In this document: one piece after another, positions 23,061 to 34,252 of the stretch
How positions within the stretch are numbered: position 1 is the first letter of the stretch
How the letters are laid out: the number at the start of each line of letters is the position of its first letter
Source: Candidatus Providencia siddallii
Lineage (GTDB): Bacteria; Pseudomonadota; Gammaproteobacteria; Enterobacterales; Enterobacteriaceae
Assembly: GCF_964026685.1 (NCBI RefSeq)
Contig: NZ_OZ034688.1
Coordinates: forward strand, 372,001-436,000
Direction of reading: 5' to 3'
DNA length: 64,000 bases
The notes under the pieces: generated by a model
The model's database searches: none
What the model was told of the DNA's origin: nothing
The model's input: only the letters and a program-made list of their open reading frames with translations
Program-made: the position numbers and the translations under genes

Positions 23061-24824
23061 TTATTCAGATAATTCATTACCATAAACACGTTTAGCAGGA
23101 TTTAATTTAGTAATTTTTACATCTGAATACTCAATTCGTGGAATTTCGTTATTATTATAAAATGCTAATGTATGTTTTAAAAAATTTTTGTTATCACATA
23201 AAATATAATTTTCATCTAATCTCTGATGAGCACCACGAGATTCTTTGCGATTAATTGCAGAATGTACTATACATTCAGCTATATCTAAACCAAAACCTAA
23301 TTCTATTACGCAAAATAAATTAGTATTATATACACTACTTTGATCAATAATTTTTATATGTTTAAAACGTTCTTTTAATTCAGATATTTTATATGATAAT
23401 TTTTCCATTAAATTTGCTGTACGATAGATTCCACAATATTCTTCCATTGAAAAACAAAGTTCATTACGAATTTTAACAAAATTTTCTGTTCCATTTTGAT
23501 TTAATAATTTATTAAATGTATTTTTTATATCAGATACATATGATTTTGTTATATAATTATTTACTACATTAACTTCTTCTATATAGCTAACTGCTTCTTC
23601 ACCAGCAAGTCTACCAAATACAACTAATTCAGCTAATGAATTAGAACCTAAACGATTTGCACCATGCAATCCAATAGATGAACATTCGCCAACTGCAAAC
23701 AAACCATTAATACGAGTTTTAGTTAAATTATTAGTTTCAATCCCACCCATTGTATAATGAGCAGTTGGACGAACAGGAATTGGGCTATTTACTGGGTTTA
23801 TACCAATATAAGATTTAGCAAGTTCACAAATAAATGGTAATCTTTCATATAGTTTTTTTTCACCAATATGTCTTAAATCTAAATGAACTACATCACCTAA
23901 ATTAGTATTAATAGTTTTACCTGCACGCCATTCATGCCAAAATGCTTGTGATATTTTATCACGAGGACCTAATTCCATATATTTATTTTCAGGTTTTCCT
24001 AATAGTGTTTCTGGTCCTAAACCATAATCTTGTAAATAACGATATCCATCTTTATTTATAAGAACCCCACCTTCACCACGACAACCTTCTGTTATTAATA
24101 TACCTGTACCAGGTAGACCTGTTGGGTGATATTGTATAAATTCCATATCACGTAATGGAATACCATGACGAAAAGCAATACACATACCATCACCTGTTAC
24201 AATCCCACCATTTGTATTATAATGATACAAACGACAAGCCCCACCAGTTGCTATTATTATAGCTTTAGCATTAATTTGAATTATTTTCCCTTCCATCATA
24301 TCAATTGCAATTAAACCATGTATTTGATTTTCATCTACAATAATATCTAAAACAAAAAATTCATCAAATCTTTTAATTTGAGAATATTTTAAAGATGTTT
24401 GAAACAATGTATGAAGTATATGAAATCCTGTTTTATCTGCAGCAAACCATGTACGTTCAATTTTCATTCCTCCAAAACGACGAACATTAATTTCTCCATT
24501 TTTTTTTCTACTTCATGGACACCCCCATAATTCAAGTTGAGTCATTTCTATTGGACAATGTTTAACAAAATATTCAACGACATCTTGTTCGCATAACCAA
24601 TCTCCTCCGGAAACAGTGTCATTAAAATGATAATCATAAGAATCATGAGATTGAATAACAGCTGCTGACCCTCCTTCTGCTGCAACAGTATGACTACGCA
24701 TTGGGTATACTTTTGAAATTATAGAAATTTTAATGTTATTATTCTTTTCAGCAGCAGCAATAGCTGCACGTAATCCAGCTCCACCAGACCCAATAATTGC
24801 TAAATCAGTATTTATTATATTCAT
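23061..24824 (-). CDS. frdA: fumarate reductase flavoprotein FrdA, with one in-frame UGA (Trp) codon
   Basis: Catalytic subunit that reduces fumarate to succinate. With TGA read as Trp the frame gives 587 residues (E. coli 602, slightly longer tail). The TGA is codon 104 (24513-24515) in L-W-G-C-P-W-S-R, an exact Trp position in E. coli FrdA, and the frame continues straight on as N-V-R-R-F-G-G-M-K. The FAD motif [10 protein letters not shown] is at residues 11-20, and the flavin-linked His is in M-R-S-H-T. Substrate-side residues are in T-E-G-C-R-G-E-G-G and H-Y-T-M-G-G. One oddity: the E. coli G-G-A-G-R motif reads G-G-A-C-R here. A GGAGG binding site precedes the ATG. Sequence matches FrdA better than SdhA. 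Confidence 0.97.
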
Positions 24825-25306
24825 TTTAAACCTCCAAATATTTAAAAATAAATTAAAATTTTAATTTTTAATTTATATATTTATTTTATTTTTTTGTTTT
24901 TTTTTTTAAATATTTATTTTAAGCAAAATAAATAATTATGAATATATATTATGATTTTTGATGATTATTTAAATTATATTATTATTTATAATAAAATATA
25001 TTATTTTAAAATATTTTTTTTAATTTTAATTAATATCTATTACATATAAATAATTTAAAATTTTTAAAAAATTCATAATAATATGTAAAATAATTAATTT
25101 TAAATTAAAATTAATTATTTATAAATGTATTTATGTTTCTTATAAAGAATAAAATATATAAATAATATTTTATATAAAATTTTTTTTAATTATTATTAAT
25201 ATAATTATTTATAAAATTTTTTTTTAAAATTAATAAATAGTTATATGTAAAAATAAAAATCTAACGTTTTAACATAATAAAAATAATTTAAAAGATATGA
25301 TTATTT
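24825..25306. other. gene-free region upstream of frdA, downstream of tpiA
   Basis: About 480 AT-rich bases. They should contain the frdA promoter (minus strand) and the 3' end of the tpiA message. I looked for an FNR-type TTGAT-N4-ATCAA site and found no convincing one. No coding remnant or RNA gene is seen. Confidence 0.5.
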
Positions 25307-26071
25307 TTAATATTTTGCTTTTTTTGCACATTGTATAATTGTAATAAATGCATCTGTATCTAATGAAGATCTACCAATTAACGCCCCATCAACATCTTTT
25401 TGTGAAAATATTTCAAAAGCATTATTAGTATCTACAGAACCACCATATAGAATAAGTATTTGTTCTGCTATAGTATTATCTCTTTTAGCAAAATAAGAAC
25501 GAATAAAATAATGAACTGATTGTATTTGCGTTGGGGTTGCTGATTTATTTTTACCTATCGCCCAAATTGGTTCATAAGCAATTACTGAATTCTTAAAAAC
25601 TTCTATTCCTAATAGTTTTATTATAGCATTAATTTGATATTCACATTTTTCTTTTGTTTTTCCAGTATTCTTTTCAATTTCTGTTTCTCCTATACATAGG
25701 ATAGGTATTAAACCTTCATTTAATACTATAGAAAATTTTTTAGCGATAATTTCATCAAATTCATTATGAAAAAAACGACGTTCTGAATGTCCTATAATTA
25801 CATATTTTACACCTATATCATTAAGCATTTTAACTGAAATTTCACCTGTAAATGCACCTGATAAATTTACATCAACATTTTGCGAAGCTAATGAAATATA
25901 ATTATTATAAATTGCATATTTAGCATTAGTTAAATAAACAACTGGCGGTGCTATTGCTATATTACACTCGTTAGTATTTTTAACTTTTTTACATACATTT
26001 GTAATAATATCGTTAACAGTATTTTTATTACCATTTAACTTTCAATTTCCAACTATTAAAAGATTACGCAT
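25307..26071 (-). CDS. tpiA: triosephosphate isomerase, with one in-frame UGA (Trp) codon
   Basis: Interconverts dihydroxyacetone phosphate and glyceraldehyde-3-phosphate in glycolysis. With TGA as Trp the frame gives 254 residues (E. coli 255). The TGA is codon 10 (26042-26044), the Trp of the family motif V-G-N-W-K-L-N-G, whose Asn and Lys bind substrate. The catalytic His is in I-I-G-H-S-E-R-R and the catalytic Glu in A-Y-E-P-I-W-A-I-G. The flexible loop and L-Y-G-G-S-V follow. Under the standard code the only methionine start after the TGA would lose about 80 residues, including the catalytic Lys. The start at 26071 is the first ATG and gives the usual N-terminus; its binding site (GAGAAA) is weak. 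Confidence 0.96.
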
Positions 26072-26393
26072 ATTTTTCTCAGAGTTTATTTTTTTAAGAT
26101 CATTTTTTTATATAAATAATATAATTTATTAAAAAAATTTACATTAATTTAAACAAATTATATTTAAATACTAATAACTTTTATAATATAAAATTAAAAT
26201 AATATATATAAAAAAATTTATGTTTTTTTAAATTTTAAAATAATTTATAAAGAATATTATAATATATTTAATAATTTATATAAATAATATTTTATAAAAT
26301 TATTATTTTATATTTTTATATAACTATTATAATTATTTTTTTATATTATTAAATAACTATTTTTTAATTCAAATATAAAATATTAAAAACATT
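26072..26393. other. gene-free region between tpiA and trkH
   Basis: About 320 AT-rich bases with only the tpiA promoter region and the trkH 3' flank to be expected. No hairpin with a GC core and no coding remnant is visible. Confidence 0.5.
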
Positions 26394-27845
26394 TTATTTT
26401 TTCCAAAAAGTAGGTGTTAATAATACTAATATAGTAAAAATTTCTAAACGACCAAATAACATTGTAAATATTAATATCCATTTACCAATGGGGTTCATAG
26501 TTGAGAAGTTATCAGTAAATAAACCTAAAGCTGGACCTAAATTATTTAATGTTGTTGTAACTGCAGAAAAAGCTGAAATTTCATCTACATTTATTGAAAC
26601 TAATGCTAAAAAACTAGTTATAAAAACTAATAAATATGCAGAAAAAAACCCCCATACAGCTTCAATTATTCTTTCTGGTAAAATTCTTGATCCAATTTTA
26701 ATTGGATATATTGCATTAGGATGAACTAATCTTTTTAATTCACGAAAACATTGTAATAAAAGTAATAAAACACGAATAACTTTTAATCCCCCACCTGTTG
26801 ATCCAGCACAACCTCCAAAAAATGACATACATATTATTAGCAATGGTAAAAACAATGGCCATTCTGCAAAATTACAACTGGTAAAGCCTGCGGTAGTTGT
26901 CATTGATACAATTTGAAAAAAAGATTGATTTAAAGTTTTCCAAAAACTATCATAAACTGAATGATAATAAAGAATTAATGTACAAATCAATGCAAACACA
27001 AATTGAAAAATAATAAATGTTTTAAATTCAAGATCTTGTAAATAAATACGTAAATTACGATTACTTAATGCTGCAAAATGTAAACTAAAATTACATCCTG
27101 AAACAATTAAAAAAAATATAACTATAATATTTATTTTTGAACTATTAAAATAACCTAAACTTGCATCATGAGTTGAAAAACCACCGTTTGCAACTATTGC
27201 AAAACTATGTGTAATAGCATCAAATACACCCATCCCCGCAAACCATAAAGATATTGAACAAGAAATAGTTATAAAAACATAAATTATCCAAAGTGTTTTA
27301 GCGGTTTCTGCAATTCTTGGTCTAATTTTATTTTCTTTTAATGGACCAGGCATTTCAGCTCTATAAAGCTGCATTCCACCAACACCTAATAATGGTAAAA
27401 TAGCAACAGTTAATACTATTATCCCCATACCTCCAAACCATTGTAAAATTTGGCGATAAAACAAAATAGCTTTAGGTAAAAAATCTAATCCTACAAAATT
27501 TGTTGCACCTGTAGTTGTTAATCCAGAAAAAGACTCAAAAAAAGCATCTGTAATAGATATATTAGGTGTTTTTAAATAAATAAAAGGCAATGCACCAATA
27601 CTACCTAAAACTAACCAAAACAAAACAACTATTAAAAATCCGTCTTTTACTCTAAATTCTTCTTTATTTTTACGTGTTGGAAACCATAAAAAAAAACCAA
27701 TTAATATAGTTGTTAAAAATGTTTTTCTAAAAACTTGCGTTGAACCATCAGAATAAATAATTGCTATAATAGTAGGCACTATCATAGTAAAAGAAAACAT
27801 TATAATAAGAAGTCCAACAACACGTATAATTGCACGAAAATGCAT
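26394..27845 (-). CDS. trkH: potassium uptake protein TrkH
   Basis: Inner-membrane channel-like subunit of the Trk potassium system. The 483 residues equal the E. coli length. It has the four-repeat pore architecture: T-T-T-G-A-T near residue 111, A-N-G-G-F-S near 219, T-T-T-A-G-F near 315, and T-T-L-N-N-L-G-P near 430. About ten hydrophobic segments are evident. Its regulatory NAD-binding partner TrkA is not in the window. It stands alone between two large gene-free gaps. Confidence 0.95.
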   Translation of the reverse strand: MHFRAIIRVVGLLIIMFSFTMIVPTIIAIIYSDGSTQVFRKTFLTTILIGFFLWFPTRKNKEEFRVKDGFLIVVLFWLVLGSIGALPFIYLKTPNISITDAFFESFSGLTTTGATNFVGLDFLPKAILFYRQILQWFGGMGIIVLTVAILPLLGVGGMQLYRAEMPGPLKENKIRPRIAETAKTLWIIYVFITISCSISLWFAGMGVFDAITHSFAIVANGGFSTHDASLGYFNSSKINIIVIFFLIVSGCNFSLHFAALSNRNLRIYLQDLEFKTFIIFQFVFALICTLILYYHSVYDSFWKTLNQSFFQIVSMTTTAGFTSCNFAEWPLFLPLLIICMSFFGGCAGSTGGGLKVIRVLLLLLQCFRELKRLVHPNAIYPIKIGSRILPERIIEAVWGFFSAYLLVFITSFLALVSINVDEISAFSAVTTTLNNLGPALGLFTDNFSTMNPIGKWILIFTMLFGRLEIFTILVLLTPTFWKK

Positions 27846-28790
27846 TATAAAAAACTCATTTTAATTAAAATTTACTTTTAAATTTTTTTTGCAAAATAAT
27901 CCAAAATAATTATTATATATTATTATGATATATTTAATACTAATTAAATATTTTAAAAAATATAAAAATTAAAATAATAAAAATCTATAGTAATAATCTT
28001 AGATTATAAAAAAATTAAATTATATAATTTAATTTTTTAGATATTTTATATTTTTATATAAAATTTATTAATTTTATTAAATATCAATTTATGATAAATT
28101 TATTAAATAATTTAAAATAATTATTTTATTAAAAAATAATTATAAAATAAATATTATATTACATAATTTTAAAAAAAATTTTAAAGATTAACAAATAATA
28201 TTACATAAATATTATATTTAAATTATTTTTTTTTGTATATTAATAATAAAATTATTTATTTTTACATATAATAAAAAACTAATTTTTATATAAAAAAAAC
28301 AAATATAATTTAATTAAAACATTTAATTAAATTATATTTGTTAATAGTTATTTTGAATATAAAAAATTTAATATTTATAATTTTAAATTTTCTAAAATTA
28401 TAAAGTATTGTATAATAATTATAATTATTTTATAAAAATAAATAAATTTGTATTAAAATATATATAATATTATTATATTTTATAATTTTTAAAAGATAAA
28501 TAATCTTAATATAAGTATAAATATATATTTTATTTTAATAATATATTTCATATAAAATATATTTTAATTTCATAATCCAATATTACATAATTAATTTTTT
28601 ATTTAATATTTATTTAAAATTAATTTTTTATGTAATTTAATATTGAAAATTATATTTTTTTAAAAACTCCTTAAAAATTAAATTAAATATTATTTTTTTA
28701 TTAATTGTATTTTATATTATTATTAATATTTTATTATTAATATTATTATTTTAAATAATATAATTAATAATCATTATATTATTAATATAA
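27846..28790. other. large gene-free stretch between trkH and the DedA-family gene
   Basis: About 945 bases, the longest gap in the window, with almost no G or C. Stops are dense in all frames and no protein remnant is recognisable. The only notable structure is the perfect 21-bp inverted repeat at 28298-28342. Otherwise I see nothing beyond A/T runs; a very decayed gene cannot be excluded. Confidence 0.6.
28298..28342. repeat. perfect 21-bp inverted repeat with 3-base loop
   Basis: The left arm (28298-28318, beginning AACAAATATA) and right arm (28322-28342, ending TATATTTGTT) are exact reverse complements separated by only ACA. Such a long perfect stem is beyond what A/T composition gives easily in a short window. 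It could be a bidirectional transcription stop, an RNA hairpin, or the footprint of a replication error (palindrome formation). No gene is adjacent: the nearest coding ends are about 450 bases away on each side. Confidence 0.75.
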
Positions 28791-29309
28791 TTAACGAAAC
28801 CAATGTATCCATAATAATCCAGGAGATAATATACTAAATGCCCATATAACAGAAGAAAAAATATTTATAAATTGAAAGTAATATTTTGGCATATTATAAA
28901 TCCCAGCTATCAATGGGACTATAGCTCTAAATGCTCCAAAAAATCGACTAAAAAAAACACACCATATACCCCAACGTTTAAAAAAAATATATCCTTTATC
29001 AATTATTTTAGAATTATAAGAAAATGGCCATATATTTCTAATATTTTCTTTATAACGAAATCCAAACCAATAAGAAAACCAATCACCAAAAAATGCACCT
29101 AATGATGTCGATATTAAAACTGGCCAAAATAAAGTATTACTTTTACTAATAAAAACACCTAAACAAATCAATATTATCGTTGCTGGAAATAACAAAGAAA
29201 TAAATACTAATGATTCACAAAACGCAAGAAAAAAAACTATAAGTACAAGTAACATTTTATGTTCTTGATTATATTTTAATATAATTATTGTTATTTCATT
29301 AAAATTCAA
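28791..29309 (-). CDS. DedA-family inner-membrane protein
   Basis: Integral membrane protein of the DedA superfamily (172 residues). Known members affect membrane lipid and proton balance, and some are undecaprenyl-phosphate or phospholipid flippases. Visible family features are F-C-E-S-L near residue 30, F-P-A-T around 42, the G-D-W-F-S-Y-W-F-G-F-R-Y segment near 75, and the F-F-S-R-F-F-G-A-F-R-A-I-V-P basic motif near 120. The F-x-G-D-W stretch is closest to E. coli YabI. However, YabI has about 250 residues, and this protein ends after the fourth hydrophobic segment, so it may be a shortened YabI or another DedA paralogue. I give no gene symbol for that reason. Confidence 0.8.
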   Translation of the reverse strand: MNFNEITIIILKYNQEHKMLLVLIVFFLAFCESLVFISLLFPATIILICLGVFISKSNTLFWPVLISTSLGAFFGDWFSYWFGFRYKENIRNIWPFSYNSKIIDKGYIFFKRWGIWCVFFSRFFGAFRAIVPLIAGIYNMPKYYFQFINIFSSVIWAFSILSPGLLWIHWFR

Positions 29310-29815
29310 ATTATTATTCCTATAATAAATGAAATATTCTAAAATTAATTTATTAAAAAAACAATAACTATTATATAAAACACTTATTTTTTTTGATCAA
29401 ATTATTTTAAAATACTTAATAGATTAATTGTATATTAATTTAACGTAAAATATCAATTATACAATTTATTTTCTAACAGTTTAATTATTATAATCTTTAT
29501 ATTATAATATCTTTACTAAAATTATTTAATATTTTAATAATTAAATATTTTTTAAAAAACATATAAAATTATATTATCTTTAATATTAAAAAAATAAAAA
29601 AAATAACTAATTATTTTGTTATTAATAAACATTACAAAATATAATAGTTATTTTTATAACTATTTAATTTTTTAAATATTTTATACAAAAAATTGTTTAA
29701 AATACATTAATTTTACATCTTTATTTATATAAAAATATTAATTAATATATAAAATAATTTAATTTAGTAAAAAACATATTTTTTTATAAGATATATTTAT
29801 TTTATTGTTAAAATA
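29310..29815. other. gene-free region between the DedA gene and rne
   Basis: About 505 AT-rich bases. It contains the hairpin at 29643-29664 and a looser inverted repeat (AATTGTATA at 29426-29434 with TATACAATT at 29458-29466). No coding remnant was recognised. Confidence 0.5.
29643..29664. terminator. possible terminator hairpin downstream of rne
   Basis: AATAGTTAT (29643-29651) and ATAACTATT (29656-29664) form a 9-bp perfect stem with a TTTT/AAAA loop. It lies about 150 bases beyond the rne stop on the minus strand. The T-rich tract is better on the plus side than on the minus side, so its direction is unclear. Confidence 0.4.
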
Positions 29816-32800
29816 TTAAAGATGTTTTGCAATTTCTGATGTAGCAATATTAGATGCAACATGCCCACCAGCCCCACCTTTGCCTTTAAAAGTTGATATT
29901 TTTCGTTGATATTCAGTAATTTCAAATAATGGTTTAATATAATTTAATGTTGGAACTTTAGTCATTGGTGAATAAGCATATTTTTTAGATATTTTATTAA
30001 TATCGTCAATTGGTTTAACAGGAATATTTTTTGTTTTTAAATAATTTTGTTTTTTATAAAAAAAATTATTATTTTTTATTTTTTGATTTTGTATTTCTTT
30101 TAAAAAAACATCTTTTTTTAAAAAACAATTTTTTAAATCAGATATTGGTTCTATTTTTTTTAAAAAAAATTTTGTTTTATTTATATTATTATCAATTATA
30201 TTTTTATTAATATTAGTATTAATAGATTTATTATAATTTGCATTCAAAGAAAATTCAGATATTTTTGCAACTTTTATACCATTAGATTTTATTACAGTTT
30301 TTAAAAATTTATTTTCAGTGTTTTTAATAATCGAACTTTTAATAATAGCTTCTGAAATTTTTGTTTTATTTTGTTTTATATCATTTTGTTCAATAGATTC
30401 TTTATTAGAAAAAAAATCTTTTTGTTTATATTTTGATATTGGATAATTAATTAAAACATCATTTGAATTAAAATCAAATGATGTTATAGAATTAGATAAT
30501 GACATTTTAGTTTTATTTAAATTACGTTCATCACGAAAACGACTACGATTATTACTTATGCGCAAATAACGAGATGAACGTTTTAAAGGTCGAAAAATGA
30601 TTTTATCTTGTTTAAATTCATTGCATATTTGATGATTAGTTTTTTTTATTTTATGTTTTTGAGATTCAAATTTTACTGGTATCGATATACTATTAATTGA
30701 AGATTCAATTAACTTTTCAGTATTATTAAATTGTTTAACAATAGTAAACGTTTCTTTATTAGTATTTTTTATACTATTATTTTTTTCTATTTTTTGATCT
30801 TTAAATTTTTTATTTAAATTTTGTTGAAAATCTTTTTTGTTATCTAATAATGTAAAATTTTTAATATATTTATTTGTCTTTTGTTGGTTTTTATTTTGTT
30901 GGTTATATTTTTTATATTGATAATCTTGATTATAATTTTTATAATTTGATTTTATTTGTTCATTTTGTTTAATTATATCGTTATTTTTACAATTATTACA
31001 ATTATTATCAAATTTAATATTTTTATTATATTTTTTTTTATTTTTATTATTATAAAAATTATAATTTTTGATTATTTTGTGACGATAATTATTAATTATA
31101 TATTTAAAAAACGAAAATATTTTATTAAAAAAACTTAATCCATTATTTTTATTTTTTAACTTGACTTTAATTGTTACATTTGAAGAAAGTTTCTTTGTAT
31201 CAAAAATAGATTTTTTAATAGATTCTTTAATAAAAATAGTTGAATCAACTGATGTTTTATTTAAAGATTTACGATCAATTGTTGATTCTTCAATATAATT
31301 TAAAGTTTCAATTTCATGATATTCTGCTAATTTATAACTTAATTCATTAATTTCTTCTCCTTTACGAATACGTATTATATGAAAATGAGGAGTTTGCATT
31401 TGATCATTTGGAACAATAATTACACGAACATTTTTTTGTCGTTGTTCAATATCACTTATAAATGTACGTTTTTCATTAAGTAAATAAGAAGCAATTTGAA
31501 CTGGAACAATTGTATGTACTTCATGAGTATTTTCTTTTAAAGCTTCTTCTTCAATCAAACGCAAAACAGATAGAGACAATGATTCATTATCACGAATTGT
31601 TCCAGTACCTAAACAACGCGGACAAATATGATGACTTGATTCACCAAGTGATTGACTTAATCTTTGTCTTGACATTTCTAATAAACCAAAACGAGAAATT
31701 CGTGCAATTTGAATTCTAGCACGATCTTGACGAACAGCTTCACGAAGACGATTTTCAACTTCACGTTGATGTTTAATTGGGGTCATATCAATAAAATCAA
31801 TAACAACTAAACCACCAAGATCTCTTAATCTCAATTGACGTGCAATTTCATCAGCTGCTTCAAGATTTGTTTTATATGCTGTTTCTTCAATATCGCATCC
31901 TCTAGTAGATCGAGAAGAATTAATGTCAATCGCAGTAAGTGCTTCAGTCGTATCTATAACTAATACCCCACCAGAAGGCAATCGTACTTCGCGTTTAAAT
32001 GCTGATTCAATTTGCGATTCTATTTGGTAGTAACTAAATAATGGTATATCACCACAATAATATTTAATTTTTATTACAAAATCATTTCTACCAATGTCTT
32101 TTATATAATTACGTGCCATATCTACTATTTTTGGATTATCTATAAGAATTTCACCAATATCAGGATATAAATAATCACGAAATGCTCTTACAATTACATT
32201 ACTTTCTTGATGTATTAAAAAAGGTGCTTGATGATTTTCAGCAGTTTTTTTAATAGCTTCCCAATGACGCAATCTATAAAATAAATCTTGTTGTAATAGT
32301 TCTGAAGTTTTCCCAACACCTGATGTACGAACTATTAAACCCATTCCATTTGGAAGTTTTAAAGTTGATAATACTTCTTTTAAATCTATACGATCATCTC
32401 CTTCAATACGACGAGAAATACCACCAGCTTTAGGATTATTTGGCATTAATACTATATAAGTTCCAGCTAAACTAATAAAAGTTGTCAACGCAGCTCCTTT
32501 ATTTCCGCGTTCTTCTTTATCAACTTGTACAATAACTTCTTGTCCTTCTTTTAAAATATCTTTTATATTAGGGCGATTTAAATATTTATGATTATTTAAA
32601 TAATATTCTTGAGAAATTTCTCTAATAGGTAAAAATCCATGTTTTTCAGCACCATAATCAACAAAAGCAGCTCCAAGACTTGGTTCAATACGAGTTATTT
32701 TGCCTTTATATATGTTAGCTTTTTTTTGTTCATGACCAGGAGTTTCAATATCTAAATCATAAAGACGTTGACCATCAACAAGAGCAACACGTAATTCTTC

Positions 32801-32833
32801 GTGTTGCGTTGCATTTATTAACATTCTTTTCAT
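29816..32833 (-). CDS. rne: ribonuclease E
   Basis: Essential endonuclease for mRNA decay and rRNA/tRNA processing. The 1005 residues fall into two parts. The N-terminal catalytic half (1 to about 530) is nearly identical in pattern to E. coli. It has the S1 domain, catalytic Asp residues in T-A-I-D-I-N-S and V-I-D-F-I-D-M-T, and the zinc link C-P-R-C-L-G-T-G. The C-terminal half is an Asn/Lys-rich, low-complexity scaffold that has diverged. An arginine-rich patch near residue 760 remains. The last 50 residues keep [10 protein letters not shown], the terminal site that in E. coli binds PNPase. The ATG gives [10 protein letters not shown], the E. coli start. Confidence 0.97.
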   Translation of the reverse strand: MKRMLINATQHEELRVALVDGQRLYDLDIETPGHEQKKANIYKGKITRIEPSLGAAFVDYGAEKHGFLPIREISQEYYLNNHKYLNRPNIKDILKEGQEVIVQVDKEERGNKGAALTTFISLAGTYIVLMPNNPKAGGISRRIEGDDRIDLKEVLSTLKLPNGMGLIVRTSGVGKTSELLQQDLFYRLRHWEAIKKTAENHQAPFLIHQESNVIVRAFRDYLYPDIGEILIDNPKIVDMARNYIKDIGRNDFVIKIKYYCGDIPLFSYYQIESQIESAFKREVRLPSGGVLVIDTTEALTAIDINSSRSTRGCDIEETAYKTNLEAADEIARQLRLRDLGGLVVIDFIDMTPIKHQREVENRLREAVRQDRARIQIARISRFGLLEMSRQRLSQSLGESSHHICPRCLGTGTIRDNESLSLSVLRLIEEEALKENTHEVHTIVPVQIASYLLNEKRTFISDIEQRQKNVRVIIVPNDQMQTPHFHIIRIRKGEEINELSYKLAEYHEIETLNYIEESTIDRKSLNKTSVDSTIFIKESIKKSIFDTKKLSSNVTIKVKLKNKNNGLSFFNKIFSFFKYIINNYRHKIIKNYNFYNNKNKKKYNKNIKFDNNCNNCKNNDIIKQNEQIKSNYKNYNQDYQYKKYNQQNKNQQKTNKYIKNFTLLDNKKDFQQNLNKKFKDQKIEKNNSIKNTNKETFTIVKQFNNTEKLIESSINSISIPVKFESQKHKIKKTNHQICNEFKQDKIIFRPLKRSSRYLRISNNRSRFRDERNLNKTKMSLSNSITSFDFNSNDVLINYPISKYKQKDFFSNKESIEQNDIKQNKTKISEAIIKSSIIKNTENKFLKTVIKSNGIKVAKISEFSLNANYNKSINTNINKNIIDNNINKTKFFLKKIEPISDLKNCFLKKDVFLKEIQNQKIKNNNFFYKKQNYLKTKNIPVKPIDDINKISKKYAYSPMTKVPTLNYIKPLFEITEYQRKISTFKGKGGAGGHVASNIATSEIAKHL

Positions 32834-33292
32834 ATTATAATTAACTTATTATTTTATTTTAAATAAACAGTAGAATAATTTATCTACTATAAAGTAGTAC
32901 TTTTATAATTTTACGTAAAATTTAAATTTTTAATAATTTTATTTATTATAATAATGTTTTTAATAAACGTTATTTTTTTTAAATTTAAATATTATTTTTA
33001 TGAAATATTTTATATTTTTTTATTAATTTATTTAAATAAATAATTTAATAAAAATATTTATTATTTAACGATATATTTTGCTTAATATTTATATATTTTT
33101 TTTAAAAAAATATATTACTTTTTAAAAAAAATATATTTGTTAATTATAATAACAAATTAATAAATAAGATATACGCAAAAATTATTTTTAAATATGATAA
33201 CATATAATACATTTTTATTTTATGTATTCTTTTTTAGAATAATATAAAAAACATAAAATATATAAGTAAAAATTAAAATTAAATTATTTTAT
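32834..33292. other. divergent intergenic region rne / rluC
   Basis: About 460 bases between two divergent starts, as in E. coli, where rne has a long structured leader used for self-control. Here a small hairpin (CTACT at 32884-32888, AGTAG at 32893-32897) lies about 50 bases upstream of the rne ATG, and another CAGTAG copy sits next to it. Whether it corresponds to the E. coli leader hairpins cannot be told by eye. The rest is A/T runs. Confidence 0.45.
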
Positions 33293-34252
33293 ATGAATAT
33301 AAAAAATGGGGTTCAATTTATTTGCATAGATGATGACGAATTTGAACAACGTATAGATAATTTTTTATTTACTAAATTTAAAAATGTTCCTAAAAATATG
33401 ATTTATCGTATCATACGTAAAGGAAATATTCGAGTTAATAAAAATCGAATTAAACCTAAATATAAATTAAAAAAAAATGACATTATACGAATTCCTCCAA
33501 TAAGAATTAAAAAAAAAATAATACTATCATCTTTATCAGATAAAAAAAATTTTTTAAAAAAATCTATTTTGTACGAAGATGAATCAATTTTAGCAATTAA
33601 TAAACCATCAGGTATAGCTGTTCATGGTGGAAGTGGTTTAAGTTTCGGTGTAATTGAAGGATTACGTGCTATTTTTAAAAAACATCATTTTTTAGAGTTA
33701 GTACATCGTCTTGATAGAGATACTTCAGGAATTTTATTAATTGCAAAAAAACGATCTGTATTAAAAATATTACATGAGCAACTACGTTCAAATAAAATTA
33801 GAAAAGAATATATCGCACTAGTTCATGGTAAATGGTCATCTAAAATTAAATCTATACAAATACCATTAATAAAAAATATTTCAATTAATAATAAAAAAAT
33901 AATAAAAGTTAATAAAAAAGGTAAATTCTCAGAAACTCATTTTGAAATAAAAGAGTATTTTGATAACGTAACGTTAATTAAAGCTATCCCATTAACAGGT
34001 AGAACTCATCAAATTCGTGTTCATACTATGTATGCTAAGCATCCAATCGTATTTGATGTATTATATGGTAATAAAAAATTAGATGAACAATTAAATAATA
34101 TTGTTTTAAAAAGATTATTTCTTCATGCCAGTACATTAGATTTTATACATCCAAAAAGTGGTAAAAAAATACAATTACACGCACCTTTAAATGCAGAATT
34201 AATCAATTATTTAAAAAAAATACGTAATTACAAAAATAATTATAATTTATAA
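33293..34252 (+). CDS. rluC: 23S rRNA pseudouridine synthase C
   Basis: Makes pseudouridines at positions 955, 2504 and 2580 of E. coli 23S rRNA. The 319 residues equal the E. coli length. The N-terminal S4 RNA-binding domain (R-I-D-N-F-L, I-R-K-G-N-I-R-V-N) is followed by the catalytic domain with Asp in H-R-L-D-R-D-T-S-G and the G-R-T-H-Q-I-R-V-H motif. The divergent arrangement with rne is as in E. coli. RluD is the main alternative, but the genome position favours RluC. Confidence 0.93.
   Translation: MNIKNGVQFICIDDDEFEQRIDNFLFTKFKNVPKNMIYRIIRKGNIRVNKNRIKPKYKLKKNDIIRIPPIRIKKKIILSSLSDKKNFLKKSILYEDESILAINKPSGIAVHGGSGLSFGVIEGLRAIFKKHHFLELVHRLDRDTSGILLIAKKRSVLKILHEQLRSNKIRKEYIALVHGKWSSKIKSIQIPLIKNISINNKKIIKVNKKGKFSETHFEIKEYFDNVTLIKAIPLTGRTHQIRVHTMYAKHPIVFDVLYGNKKLDEQLNNIVLKRLFLHASTLDFIHPKSGKKIQLHAPLNAELINYLKKIRNYKNNYNL

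Noticed and set aside
24825-25306. FNR site upstream of frdA
   Set aside because: TGAT and ATCA-like pieces occur, but none has the required TTGAT-N4-ATCAA arrangement, and such pieces are expected by chance at this base composition.
27846-28790. tRNA, tmRNA or other stable RNA genes in the large gaps
   Set aside because: I looked for GC-containing clover-leaf arms and the GGTTCRANTC loop sequence on both strands and saw none. A covariance-model search would be decisive.
30956-31138. Short plus-strand hydrophobic frame inside rne
   Set aside because: It is the reverse of the Asn/Lys-rich low-complexity part of RNase E; poly-A-rich codons read backwards give Phe/Ile-rich nonsense.
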